Source: Pseudomonadota bacterium (lineage in GTDB: Bacteria > Pseudomonadota > Alphaproteobacteria > Rhizobiales > Xanthobacteraceae). Taken from it: 64,000 nt of DNA. The notes beneath the pieces were generated by a model. It was not told where the DNA came from. It did no database searches and saw only the letters and a list, made by a program, of their open reading frames with translations. Both the position numbers and the translations under genes were made by a program. Location: contig JAEWIX010000090.1 of assembly GCA_023386885.1 (NCBI GenBank), positions 62,001-126,000 on the forward strand. Reading direction: 5' to 3'. Shown here one piece after another: positions 13,386 to 22,218 of the stretch (its first letter is position 1; each line of letters opens with the position of its first letter).

Positions 13386-15527
13386 GTGTTCCTCGCGCCG
13401 AAGACCGGCTGGCGGCTGTGGTCCGCAGCAGATGCGTCGATCTTCATTTTCGACGGCGGTGGGTGGCAGCCGCTTGCGCCGCCGGCGAACGACGTCAGCC
13501 AGCTTGGCGTCAACACCACCGCCAGCACGCCGAACCTGCTCAGCATCAAATCCAATGCCGCACTGCTTGCCGCGATCGCAACGGCGGATGGCGGTAGCGG
13601 CGACGCGCGCATGCAGATTTCCAAGGAGGCGGCGGGCAACACGGCATCGGTTTTCTTTTCGGACGATTACTCCGGCCGCGCCGAGTTCGGCCTGACGGGC
13701 GACGATCATTTTCATCTGAAAGTCTCGCCGGACGGCGCGAACTGGCAGGATGCCTTCGTGATCGACAAGGCGACGGCGAATGTCGCGTTCAATGGCTTTG
13801 CCGATGCCGGGACAACACGCCGCCAGCTGAGCGCAGCGCCGATCGAGGCGCTGGGCGCGATGAACATGTTTGCGAATGGAGGGTTCGAAGGCGGTGCCGA
13901 AGCTTCGGCCAGCGCGATCGCGCTGACCGCGACGAGTACGTTGCAAAGCGTGACTGTCGTCGATGGCGTGGCAGCGGCTTATCGCGGATCGTTCGTCGCG
14001 GCCGTGCAGCAGGTGGCGTCACCTTTTGCCGGAGGGCGTTATGCGCTGAAATACACCGTGTCTTCGGCGCAGACGTCGCTTGGCGCCAACGACGAACTCT
14101 CTTGCGTGTTGACGGTACCCGGCCTGCACTCGGCGAAACTGGCGCTCGGCACCGCCGACGCACAGCCGCAATCGCTCGGCTTCTGGTTTCAGGCGCATCG
14201 TACCGGCAGCTATTCCGGCTCGATCCGTAACGGAGCCAGGACACGCGCTTATCCGTTCAGCTTTGTGGTGGCCGCGGCCGATACGCCGCAATGGATTTCG
14301 CTCACGGGCATCGTGGGGGACACCGGTGGCACTTGGGCCATCGATGCGGGTACCGGCATGCTGATCACCATGTGCCTTGCGGCGGGAACCTCGCGCGTCG
14401 GCGCAGCCGCGACGTGGGCCGGTGCGGATTACTCCGGCGCGACCGGCACCGCCAACGGCGTCGCCGCGACGTCGGACGTGTTCTACATCGGCAATGTCAT
14501 CAGCTTGGCGGGCAGCGAGTTGCCGCCGTCCGACCGCGCGGCTTTCACGGTCCCGCCGCGCAACGGTGTGGTGCGAACCGATGCGCAGTCGCTCTCCGCC
14601 GCGCAGCAGGCCATCGTTCGAAAGAATCTCGGGATCGGCTGCACGCCGCAAGGACGCCTGACGCTGGCGAGCGGCGTGCCGGTGATGACGTCGAGCCAGA
14701 TCGGCAAGACGACGCTCTACTATATGCCGGCAATCGGATCCCAGATTCCGATCCGCGATGCGTCGGGCGTCTGGGTCACGATGACCTTTTCCGAACTGTC
14801 GGCCTCGACGACGGACACCACGAAGTCGCCCGCGGCGCTCACCGCCAACAAGGTGACCGACTGGTTCGTGTGGGACGACAACGGCACGTTGCGTCTTTCT
14901 CACGGTACGGAGTGGACATCGAACACCAGCCGCACGGCTGGACATGGCCTGACGTTGCAGAACGGCATCTGGGTCAATGCGAATGCCATCACCAAAGGGC
15001 CTGGCGCCGGCATGGGGACCTATGTCGGGACCACGTGCAGCGATGGTTCGTCGCAACTCGATTTCCAGTATGGCGTGAGCGGATCGCCGCCGGCCACGCG
15101 TGGGTACTTCGGGGTCTGGAATGCCTACAATCGACGCCGGGTCGCCACGCAATATGCGGATACGACGGGATCGTACAACTACAGCGGTGGGCCGCGCGCC
15201 GCCAACGGCAGCATCGGAAATCAGATCGTTTTTGTCATCGGCCTGACCGAGGAGGCAATCGAGGCGAGTTATTCCGTCTATGCCAACCAAGCCGGCGCCC
15301 CTGTGGGCGCCATCGGTATCGGCCTCAATACGACGTCCGCGTTCAGCGGTCCCGTCGCGTCCGTCGGTACGATCGGCATGATGCAGCGGGGTGAGTTTGT
15401 CGGCTATCCGGGGCTTGGCCTCAACACCGCCTCAGCGGTGGAGGCCAGCGGATCGGGCCAGATGCTGACCGTTCAGTCGGGCGGCCCGAACTACACCGGC
15501 GGACTGTCGTTCAAGGGATGGTTTTGA
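13386..15527 (+). CDS. DUF2793-type tail fibre-like protein, N-terminus lost
   Basis: The frame is open from 13248 and already encodes the DUF2793 core by 13285 (PADGQRHVVASDATGAW, then AWVFLAPKTGWRLW), but its usual N-terminus with the start codon is absent. GTG 13386 is the first likely start. Beyond about residue 30 follow beta-rich, Gly/Ser/Thr-rich regions, a YSGxTGTANGVAATSDVFYIGN segment and a C-terminal jelly-roll-like stretch resembling phage fibres or receptor-binding domains. Total 713 aa. It may be expressed from an internal start or be dead. Surface-binding function is inferred. Confidence 0.6.
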   Translation: MFLAPKTGWRLWSAADASIFIFDGGGWQPLAPPANDVSQLGVNTTASTPNLLSIKSNAALLAAIATADGGSGDARMQISKEAAGNTASVFFSDDYSGRAEFGLTGDDHFHLKVSPDGANWQDAFVIDKATANVAFNGFADAGTTRRQLSAAPIEALGAMNMFANGGFEGGAEASASAIALTATSTLQSVTVVDGVAAAYRGSFVAAVQQVASPFAGGRYALKYTVSSAQTSLGANDELSCVLTVPGLHSAKLALGTADAQPQSLGFWFQAHRTGSYSGSIRNGARTRAYPFSFVVAAADTPQWISLTGIVGDTGGTWAIDAGTGMLITMCLAAGTSRVGAAATWAGADYSGATGTANGVAATSDVFYIGNVISLAGSELPPSDRAAFTVPPRNGVVRTDAQSLSAAQQAIVRKNLGIGCTPQGRLTLASGVPVMTSSQIGKTTLYYMPAIGSQIPIRDASGVWVTMTFSELSASTTDTTKSPAALTANKVTDWFVWDDNGTLRLSHGTEWTSNTSRTAGHGLTLQNGIWVNANAITKGPGAGMGTYVGTTCSDGSSQLDFQYGVSGSPPATRGYFGVWNAYNRRRVATQYADTTGSYNYSGGPRAANGSIGNQIVFVIGLTEEAIEASYSVYANQAGAPVGAIGIGLNTTSAFSGPVASVGTIGMMQRGEFVGYPGLGLNTASAVEASGSGQMLTVQSGGPNYTGGLSFKGWF

Positions 15528-15631
15528 TTTCGGCAGATTGTGGTGGCATGCGCCTCGTTGTCATCGTGGATACCAAGTGCCCCGTATACGTCGTAATGTT
15601 GTCGCCGTGACCCAATCTCGTTAGGATCGTC

Positions 15632-16735
15632 ATGGTGGGACCGAGCAGTACGCAAAGATATCCTTTTCTCGACGGGCTTCGAGGCTGGGCAGCATTCATT
15701 GTCATGTTGCTTCACGTCTTTTTCGGAAGCCTGCCTCCGCTTGGCTCCAAACCGATCGGCTTTCCTTCTTGGCTGCCGTTTACCGGAGCCTATATGGTCG
15801 GCTTGTTCTTCGTCGTGTCTGGATTTGCACTTTCGATCTCCTTTTTGCAGGACAATGATCGAAAACGTCTCTTGCGGATGACAGGAGGTCGGTACGTTCG
15901 GTTGATGGTGCCCATCTTCGCTACCTGTGCATTGGCCAGCATTTGTCTGAACACTGGGATCATTCCAGCGCCGGCCGCCCGTCTACCGGCGTATGCGACA
16001 AGTTACGCCTTCGATCCGACCCTCGGCCATTTGCTTTGGTTCTCGACCTGGGCGGTGTTTTTCAATTTTGATTTCGGCAATACCTATGCCGGACCGCTTT
16101 GGACAATGGCTTACGAACTCATCGGTTCGTACTCGATATTCGTCTTGTTGCTTCTGGTCAAACAGGTCGCCGTGCGTCGCTCGCTCTGCCTCTGTATTGG
16201 CGCATATCTGTTTATGAAAGAGTCTGTTTATTGTTATTTCTTTTTCGGTGTTATGGCGGCCGAGCTTTACGTGTGGTTGCAAAACCGGGAAAATCTGGAT
16301 GCGTATGCAGCAAAGTTAGCGTGGGTGTTTCTCGCCGCAGGGTTTTATCTGCCTTCCAGTCACACCCCGAAAGCAGTTCTCGCCGGCGTTATTTGTTGGT
16401 TTGTCGGGACAATGCTTTCTCCGACGATGCGCGGGCTGATGTCTGCAAGACTGAGCAGATTTCTGGGGGAGATTTCGTTTCCTCTCTACCTCGTTCATGA
16501 AACCATGATCGTCGCGGTCGGTGGTCCAATCTATGTTTCAGCGGATTCCTCGGCCGGGAAGTTACTGGCCGGAATGGCTGCGGCGACAGCCTCGGTTCTT
16601 ATCGCGCGCGCGGCATTGCCAGTTGAAACGGGATCAAAAAAGGCGGCTAGCTGGGTCGGAAAATTAGTTGCAGATGCCGCTGAAACGATGTGGAAGCGCG
16701 CTCGCGGTCGTGCGGAGACAAGCTCGCCGACTTGA
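15632..16735 (+). CDS. Acyltransferase 3 family membrane protein (OafA/YrhL type)
   Basis: This 367-aa integral membrane protein has about ten hydrophobic segments. The family start is clear: YPFLDGLRGWAAFIVMLLHVFF, holding the RGxAA and His (LLHV) motif; ISFPLYLVHE is the conserved late motif. Family members O-acetylate or acylate surface sugars. The gene lies between the fibre and lysis genes, is more AT-rich than the rest of the cluster, and has no coupling to neighbours. It looks like a moron that could modify the host surface or polysaccharide; the substrate is unknown. Confidence 0.88.
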   Translation: MVGPSSTQRYPFLDGLRGWAAFIVMLLHVFFGSLPPLGSKPIGFPSWLPFTGAYMVGLFFVVSGFALSISFLQDNDRKRLLRMTGGRYVRLMVPIFATCALASICLNTGIIPAPAARLPAYATSYAFDPTLGHLLWFSTWAVFFNFDFGNTYAGPLWTMAYELIGSYSIFVLLLLVKQVAVRRSLCLCIGAYLFMKESVYCYFFFGVMAAELYVWLQNRENLDAYAAKLAWVFLAAGFYLPSSHTPKAVLAGVICWFVGTMLSPTMRGLMSARLSRFLGEISFPLYLVHETMIVAVGGPIYVSADSSAGKLLAGMAAATASVLIARAALPVETGSKKAASWVGKLVADAAETMWKRARGRAETSSPT

Positions 16736-16942
16736 AGATCGAAATGTACCGGCTTGCAGATCGGTTGAACGATCTTCGACCCCAATCATCACATTCACGC
16801 AAACCCAAGCCGTGAAAACGATGGCTGTCAGAATGTCCAAAGCGCAGTTTTGATCGCTGGGCTGAGTAACCTTCACGGCTGGTAATCGGCTGCAATCCAA
16901 AAGTCCGATGTTGACCAACCTCATTTCAGAGGATGAGAACCC
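16736..16942. other. Intergenic region before the lysis genes
   Basis: No gene or clear repeat is seen in these 207 bases. A purine-rich ribosome site (CAGAGGATGAGA) precedes the endolysin ATG. The composition is less GC-rich than in the structural genes. Confidence 0.35.
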
Positions 16943-17737
16943 ATGTCCGCTGGCGTTCGCCTTTCGCTTGCAACGATGCGAGCCGTGTTTCCGAATACGC
17001 CGGAAGCGATCGTCAATGCCTTCATTGAGAAGCAGGGCGTTATGGCGGCGGTGGGGCTCAATCAGTCGCGGCAGCGGCTGGCTTATTGCTTCGCCAATCT
17101 GCACGCCGAAACCAGCGGATTCACCATCAGGAATCTGACGGAGAACATCAACTACACGGCGGCGCGGATGGCGCAGGTGTGGCCCAATCGCTTCGCTTCG
17201 GCGGCTACTGTGCAGACCAAGTACGGCACCGCTCCGGGCTGGCAAACGAAGGCGTTCGATGACATCTACGGCAATCGCATGGGCAACCGCCCCGGCACGG
17301 CGGACGGCTCGCGCTATATCGGCCGTGGCGGGCCGCAAATCACCGGCCGCGATGGCTACGCCGAAATCGGCAGGCGTATCGGCGTCGATCTCGTCGACAA
17401 CCCCGAGATGGCTTCGTCGCCTGCGTTGCAGCCGGACATCGCGTCGGCGTTCTGGGATTGGAAGCGCATGAACAAGTATGCCGACGCCGGCGATTTCATC
17501 GGTTGTGTCAAAGCGTGGAACGGCGGCACCAACGGTCTTGCGCAGCGGCAAACGCAACTCGTGCGCATTCTGCCGATCCTGCAAAAGGCCGAGTGGGGCG
17601 AGGTCGTCGCGGTGTCTGCGAAGCCGCCGCCCGATACCGTGCTCGATTCAATATCCGCACCATCACAGCCGCCCGTTTGGGCGGCTTTTTTCATGGCGAT
17701 GATCTCCGCCGTCGCCAGACTTTTCCGGAGGGCATGA
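16943..17737 (+). CDS. GH19-type endolysin (lysozyme/chitinase-like)
   Basis: The 264-aa product reads as a peptidoglycan-cleaving GH19-like lysin: QRLAYCFANLHAETSGF with the likely catalytic Glu56, then YGNRMGNRPGTADGSRYIGRGG, PQITGRDGYAEIGRRIG and FWDWKRMNKYADAGDF. There is no N-terminal signal peptide. The last about 22 residues form a hydrophobic tail (VWAAFFMAMISAVARLF) that is encoded through a perfect rho-independent terminator hairpin. It lies directly before the holin gene (1-base gap), forming a lysis pair. Confidence 0.85.
   Translation: MSAGVRLSLATMRAVFPNTPEAIVNAFIEKQGVMAAVGLNQSRQRLAYCFANLHAETSGFTIRNLTENINYTAARMAQVWPNRFASAATVQTKYGTAPGWQTKAFDDIYGNRMGNRPGTADGSRYIGRGGPQITGRDGYAEIGRRIGVDLVDNPEMASSPALQPDIASAFWDWKRMNKYADAGDFIGCVKAWNGGTNGLAQRQTQLVRILPILQKAEWGEVVAVSAKPPPDTVLDSISAPSQPPVWAAFFMAMISAVARLFRRA
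17668..17691 (+). terminator. Terminator-like hairpin inside the endolysin coding region
   Basis: The stem GCCGCCC / GGGCGGC with a GTTT loop is followed by six T residues. It lies about 50 bases before the endolysin stop codon and upstream of the holin start at 17739. It has all the hallmarks of an intrinsic terminator yet is translated in frame. Confidence 0.7.
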
Positions 17738-17738
17738 C

Positions 17739-18314
17739 ATGGACTGGAACGATCTTGCCAAACAGGTGATCGGGCTCGGCGCGCCGTTGCTGGGCACGGC
17801 GCTCGGTGGCCCGCTCGGCGGCGCGGCCGGGCAAATCCTTGCGACGGTGTTGGGCACTTCGGCTTCAACGCCCGGAGCGGTGCAGGCGGCGCTGCCCGGC
17901 GCCGCTCCGACCAAGCTCGCCGAGGCCGAAGCGCGCTGGATCGAGACGATCCGGACTGAAGCCGAAACACAGCGCACCGCGATCAGCGAGACGCAGGCGA
18001 CGATCCGTGCCGAGATCGTCAGCGACGACGTGGTGCAGCGCTGGTGGCGGCCGCTCTATGCCTTCGAACTGACATTCGAATGCGCCGCCCTGTGGATCGT
18101 TCTGGTTCATGAATTCTGGACCGGCGACGTTCAAACCATCAATGCGATGATCGGGGCGACGGCGTTGTTCGTCACCTATTGGGGCTTTCGATTCGGCGTG
18201 TTAGGCGTCTACATCAGTGGCTGCACCCGCGAGAAGGTCTGCGCGGCGACCGGCCAGGACGCGCCGGGCGTGCTGGAGAAGTTGGTGAAGGGTCTGCGGA
18301 AGAAGACGGGATAA
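17739..18314 (+). CDS. GTA-type 3TM holin
   Basis: This 191-aa protein matches the holin-of-3TMs family used for gene-transfer-agent release. The N-terminal region is Gly/Ala-rich (GLGAPLLGTALGGPLGGAAG), a helical stretch with TIRTEAETQRTAISE-type sequence follows, then WWRPLYAFELTFECA and two more hydrophobic segments (about residues 105-160). It would permeabilise the inner membrane for the endolysin encoded immediately upstream. CGGAGG gives a ribosome site inside the endolysin end. Confidence 0.87.
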   Translation: MDWNDLAKQVIGLGAPLLGTALGGPLGGAAGQILATVLGTSASTPGAVQAALPGAAPTKLAEAEARWIETIRTEAETQRTAISETQATIRAEIVSDDVVQRWWRPLYAFELTFECAALWIVLVHEFWTGDVQTINAMIGATALFVTYWGFRFGVLGVYISGCTREKVCAATGQDAPGVLEKLVKGLRKKTG

Positions 18315-18409
18315 CTTGCCCGCTCGATCCGCCGCCATCGTTCAGCCGCCATTCACCCAGATGCGGTTTGATAGCGGCGTGGGCGGTGCATCGGCTGCCC
18401 GGCCTTGGA

Positions 18410-18508
18410 GCCAATTCCGTTCCGATTAAGTCGGAACGGGGCTCCAGATTGATGTATTGACGCGTTTTCTTGATGCGAACCGGTATCCACTTCGCTTGAA
18501 AACGCTCT
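18410..18508. repeat. Interspersed repeat, family C, full copy
   Basis: The left half is a hairpin (GGAGCC ... CCGTTCCGA / TCGGAACGG GGCTCC, 18407-18445) and the right half, from TTGACGCG to GAAAACGC (18457-18506), matches the copy at 11227-11275. I recall this composite element in many intergenic regions of Bradyrhizobium and relatives. It reaches to within about 17 bases of the response-regulator start and so forms most of its 5' region. Confidence 0.8.
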
Positions 18509-18524
18509 AATGACGGAGATCGCC

Positions 18525-19196
18525 TTGCGTCTGCTTGTCGTCGAAGATGATCCGGACCTCAATCGGCAGCTCACGGCCGCATTGTCGGATGCCGGTTACG
18601 TGGTGGATCGCGCTTTCGACGGCGAGGAGGGACACTTTCTCGGCGACAGCGAGCCCTACGACGCGGTGGTGCTCGATATCGGCCTGCCGAAGATGGACGG
18701 CATTTCGGTGCTGGAAGCGTGGCGGCGCAACAATCGCGTGATGCCGGTGCTGATCCTGACCGCGCGCGACCGCTGGAGCGACAAGGTGCAGGGCTTCGAT
18801 GCCGGCGCCGACGACTATGTCGCCAAGCCGTTCCACATGGAGGAAGTGCTGGCGCGGCTGCGCGCGCTGCTGCGCCGCTCCACCGGTCACGCCCAGAGCG
18901 AGTTGAGTTGCGGACCGGTGGTGCTCGATACACGTACCGGGCGGGTCAGCGTCAACGGTAATCCGGTCAAGATGACGTCGCACGAATATCGTCTGCTGGC
19001 CTATCTGATGCATCATTCCGGCCGCGTGGTGTCGCGCACCGAACTGGTGGAGCATCTCTACGATCAGGACTTCGACCGCGACTCCAACACGATTGAGGTG
19101 TTCGTCGGCCGCATCCGCAAGAAACTCGAGGTCGATATCATCCAGACCGTGCGGGGGCTCGGCTATCTGCTGACGCCGCCAACCGATGCCAAATAG
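18525..19196 (+). CDS. feuP: OmpR-family response regulator, FeuP-like
   Basis: The receiver domain (about residues 1-115) has VVEDD, the phospho-acceptor Asp51 in VVLDIGLP and the conserved Lys in YVAKPFH. A winged-helix DNA-binding domain follows (MTSHEYRLLAYLMHH, RDSNTIEVFVGRIRKK, TVRGLGYLL). Overall sequence closely resembles FeuP from rhizobia. TTG 18525 with GGAG ten bases upstream gives the canonical RLLVVEDD start; ATG 18510 lies almost in repeat C. It overlaps the kinase gene by 11 bases. Targets are unknown here; in Sinorhizobium FeuP acts on cyclic glucan export. Confidence 0.85.
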   Translation: MRLLVVEDDPDLNRQLTAALSDAGYVVDRAFDGEEGHFLGDSEPYDAVVLDIGLPKMDGISVLEAWRRNNRVMPVLILTARDRWSDKVQGFDAGADDYVAKPFHMEEVLARLRALLRRSTGHAQSELSCGPVVLDTRTGRVSVNGNPVKMTSHEYRLLAYLMHHSGRVVSRTELVEHLYDQDFDRDSNTIEVFVGRIRKKLEVDIIQTVRGLGYLLTPPTDAK

Positions 19197-20580
19197 CAGC
19201 ACGACCGATCCACGCCCGAGTTCGCTTGCCACCCGTCTGTTCGTGTCGGCGACTGTCTGGGTCGTCGTGGTGTTGCTGATCACCGGCGTCGTGCTGTCGT
19301 CGGTCTATCGCAGCGCGACCGAGCGCGCCTTCGATCGCCGCCTCAATCTCTATCTGCGCACGCTGGTGGCGGAAGTCGCGACACCGGAAGAGGGCAGCGA
19401 TCATCAGTTTCAGTCATTGGGAGAACCGTTGTTCGACCTGCCGCTGTCGGGCTGGTACTGGCAGATCATTCGCGAGGATACCGCTAAGCCCGAGGTCCGC
19501 GCCTCGCGCTCGCTGTGGGACAAGAAGCTGCCGAAGCTTGAGGATGAACACATCCCGCTGAGCGCCTCCGGGGTGCGGCAGGGGTACGTTGGCGGCCCCG
19601 AGGGACAGGATCTGCGATTGGTCGAGCGGCCGGTCGATCTCGGCGCCGACGGCAAATTCCTGGTGACGGTGGCCGGTGATGCGGCCGAGATCTATGAGGA
19701 AACTCGTGCTTTCGATTACTACCTGTTCGGCACCTTCGCCGCGCTGACTATCGGGCTGCTGGTGACCACGGTGTTTCAGGTGCGTTTCGGCCTTGCACCA
19801 TTGAAGCGAATTTCCGAGGCTATCGCCGACATCCGCTCCGGGCGCGCGGAGCGACTGGAGGGCAGCTTTCCGGTGGAGATTGCGCCGCTGGCGCGCGAGA
19901 CCAACGCGCTGATCGAGGCCAATCGCGAGATCGTCGAGCGTGCGCGCACGCACGTCGGCAATCTGGCGCATGCGGTAAAGACGCCGCTATCGGTGATCGT
20001 CAACGAGGCGACGGCGCGCGGCGCCGATCCGTTCGCCACCAAAATCCTCGAACAGGCGTCGGTGATGCGCGATCAGGTGGCGCACCATCTCGAGCGCGCC
20101 CGCATCGCCGCGCGGCCCACCATCGTCGCCACCGTCACCGAGGTCGAACCCGTGATCGAGGCGCTCGGCCGCACCATGGAGAAAATCCATCGCGGCATCG
20201 ACATCGAGGTGTCGGCGCCAGCGCAGGCGAAGTTTCGCGGCGAGCGGCAGGACTTCGAGGAGATGGTCGGCAATCTGGTCGACAACGCCTGCAAGTGGGC
20301 GCGGGCGCAGGTCTCTATCCGGGTGGATGTGCGTCGGGCCGCCGACGCGGAGCGCGAGGCCATGCTGCATATCGTCGTGGACGACGACGGCAAGGGATTG
20401 TCGCCCGACGAGCGCGATCAGGTGTCGCTGCGCGGCAAGCGGCTCGACGAATCCAAGCCCGGCTCGGGGCTGGGGCTCTCCATCGTGGTTGATCTCGCCG
20501 CGCTCTACGGCGGCCGCCTGACGCTGGACGCCGCGCCGCTCGGCGGCTTGCGCGCCGAACTGGTCCTGCCGGCGGCGTGA
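19186..20580 (+). CDS. feuQ: Sensor histidine kinase, FeuQ-like
   Basis: The 464-aa protein has two membrane spans (about residues 18-40 and 165-190) around a periplasmic sensor region. A HAMP-like linker (RISEAIADIRSGRAERLEG) is followed by the His box VGNLAHAVKTPLSV. The ATP-binding domain has N (NLVDNACKWA), G1 (DDDGKGLS) and G2 (GSGLGLSIV) boxes. It is translationally coupled to the FeuP-like regulator and is its probable cognate kinase. The signal is not deducible. Confidence 0.85.
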   Translation: MPNSSTTDPRPSSLATRLFVSATVWVVVVLLITGVVLSSVYRSATERAFDRRLNLYLRTLVAEVATPEEGSDHQFQSLGEPLFDLPLSGWYWQIIREDTAKPEVRASRSLWDKKLPKLEDEHIPLSASGVRQGYVGGPEGQDLRLVERPVDLGADGKFLVTVAGDAAEIYEETRAFDYYLFGTFAALTIGLLVTTVFQVRFGLAPLKRISEAIADIRSGRAERLEGSFPVEIAPLARETNALIEANREIVERARTHVGNLAHAVKTPLSVIVNEATARGADPFATKILEQASVMRDQVAHHLERARIAARPTIVATVTEVEPVIEALGRTMEKIHRGIDIEVSAPAQAKFRGERQDFEEMVGNLVDNACKWARAQVSIRVDVRRAADAEREAMLHIVVDDDGKGLSPDERDQVSLRGKRLDESKPGSGLGLSIVVDLAALYGGRLTLDAAPLGGLRAELVLPAA

Positions 20581-20687
20581 GTGCGTATCCGCACGGCCGC
20601 GGTATCCCTTTATCCTCAACGGCTTCTTAACGAGGCATCGGTTATGACAACCGATGGGCGTCTGTTGCCGCCCGCGGATGCATACGC

Positions 20688-22082
20688 ATGGCCAAAACCA
20701 CGACCGAGCGGCTGAGAGAGTATCTGGCGCAGCTTCCGCCCAAGGCGCAGGCTTTGCTGATGCGCGAGTTCGAGCGGGCCATCGAGCGCGGAGAGGACGC
20801 GACTGTCGCGACGCTGGTGCTAGAGGAACTGCGGCGGGTGGCACGCAGCTCGAGCGACGATCTGACTGCAAGGGTCGAGGATCCGGCCCGGCTTGTCTTT
20901 CGACCGCTGGATCCATTTTTGGTCGATGGCAATGCCGCGATCCGGCCGGGGCAAATCCGCCGCGCGTCGCTGCTGCCGGTCTGGCAATGGCTCTGCCGGG
21001 ACGGCGCCCCCGATGCCGCGCGTGCCTTCGTGGCCGCGCTGGCGCAACTGGGCGGGACGTCGTCCGTTTCCGAGCGCAACCGTCCGGTCAACGCGTTTCA
21101 GGCTATCGCCGCCGAAACTATCGACGGCGTGCTTGCCAGCGGAACCGATAGCCGCCGCGCACTGGGGCGGCTTGGTTCGCCGCAAGCCATCGAGGATCTG
21201 CCGGCGATCGGAACCGTTCTGAAGGCGCGTGAGGCGCTGGATACGCTCAGTAGCCGATTGCAAAGCACCTTCCGCGTGTTTGGCGATTCCCAGATCGCAT
21301 CGGTCAACGGCGTGCTGAACAATCCCGTGTTGCAGAGCCGGCAGGTGTTGCCCTTCGCGCTCTCGCTGGTGATCGCGCGCCTCGTCGCACCATGGCAGGT
21401 GATCCGTCTGGCGATCGCCGCCGCCGCGTCCGATGATGAAATCCGCGTCGCCGCGACGCCGTTCGGTGTGGCGGTGACGATGGCGATCCACGATCTGGTT
21501 CAGATCGCCGGAGGCCTCCGCGCCGACATCAAGCGCGGCAATTTCACCGACGTTCCCGATCGGCTCAAGACCGTCCATGACGGCGTGCGTGGATTGCGCA
21601 CCGAACTCGATATCCGGAACGATTCCGCGTGGGGCCGCCAGCTTGCCGCCATCCGCGTCGATATTTCCAACGCACTTCAGGTCGAGATCGACAGCGTGCC
21701 AGGCCGCGTCCGGCGGCTGCTGCGTCAGCGCCCGGACAAGGACATTTCCGCCACCAGCCGGCTTGATCCGATCGATATCGATGAAACCGCCGCGCTGATC
21801 GATTTCGTCGCGGTGTGCCGTACCTATGCCAGCGAACTCGCCATCAATGAGGTAACGCTGCGGACCTTCTCGGATTTGCAGCACTATCTCGAGCCGACCA
21901 CAGAGTCGCTGGTGGAATCGCTGCGCGGTGCGGACAGTCGGACGCTGCCGTTCCGCCAGATGCAGGCCAGGGCCGCGATCCGCTTCTGCGAGGTGCTGTT
22001 CGGCCGCGATTATGCCGCGCTGATGGAACGGGCCGCCGAGTCGGCCCTGAGCGGCGAACGCAAATCCGCCCGCGCGGGCTAA
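20688..22082 (+). CDS. Uncharacterised 464-aa soluble protein
   Basis: The protein is entirely hydrophilic and mostly helical. It starts AKTTTERLREYLAQLPPKAQALLM and contains a repeated Arg/Leu pattern, a VARSSSDDLTARVEDPARLVF segment, a DSVPGRVRRLLRQRPDKD stretch and a late LQHYLEPTTESLVESLRG region. I recall similar proteins in Bradyrhizobium relatives next to feuQ and ccm genes, with no assigned role. It is a single gene with gaps on both sides. Confidence 0.7.
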   Translation: MAKTTTERLREYLAQLPPKAQALLMREFERAIERGEDATVATLVLEELRRVARSSSDDLTARVEDPARLVFRPLDPFLVDGNAAIRPGQIRRASLLPVWQWLCRDGAPDAARAFVAALAQLGGTSSVSERNRPVNAFQAIAAETIDGVLASGTDSRRALGRLGSPQAIEDLPAIGTVLKAREALDTLSSRLQSTFRVFGDSQIASVNGVLNNPVLQSRQVLPFALSLVIARLVAPWQVIRLAIAAAASDDEIRVAATPFGVAVTMAIHDLVQIAGGLRADIKRGNFTDVPDRLKTVHDGVRGLRTELDIRNDSAWGRQLAAIRVDISNALQVEIDSVPGRVRRLLRQRPDKDISATSRLDPIDIDETAALIDFVAVCRTYASELAINEVTLRTFSDLQHYLEPTTESLVESLRGADSRTLPFRQMQARAAIRFCEVLFGRDYAALMERAAESALSGERKSARAG

Positions 22083-22218
22083 TTCTCCTGATTCCACAGC
22101 ATTTTTCCGCCGGTTCCAGTGCCGCAATTGTCAATTGCGCCGCTGCCGCAGGCATGGTGTAACCCCGCTCGTTCGCGCCGGCCGCCGCGCCGCGCCGCCG
22201 CCATCGGAATCGTGCTGA

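Noticed and set aside
12976..13695. 239-aa plus-strand frame through the tail-tip region
   Set aside because: Only the first about 62 codons read as gp12; the rest is an Arg-rich shadow of the gp15 and DUF2793 frames.
14019..15290. 423-aa minus-strand open frame
   Set aside because: It is the complement of the fibre gene in GC-rich DNA, rich in Arg and His with no signal or family.
1..18314. Complete inducible prophage with integrase and attachment sites
   Set aside because: No integrase, repressor, replication genes or flanking direct repeats are seen; gene content and protein sizes fit a GTA-like cluster better, though the left end is outside the window.
18407..18445. Terminator after the holin gene
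   Set aside because: The hairpin is strong but has no T-run and belongs to repeat C, which recurs elsewhere in part.
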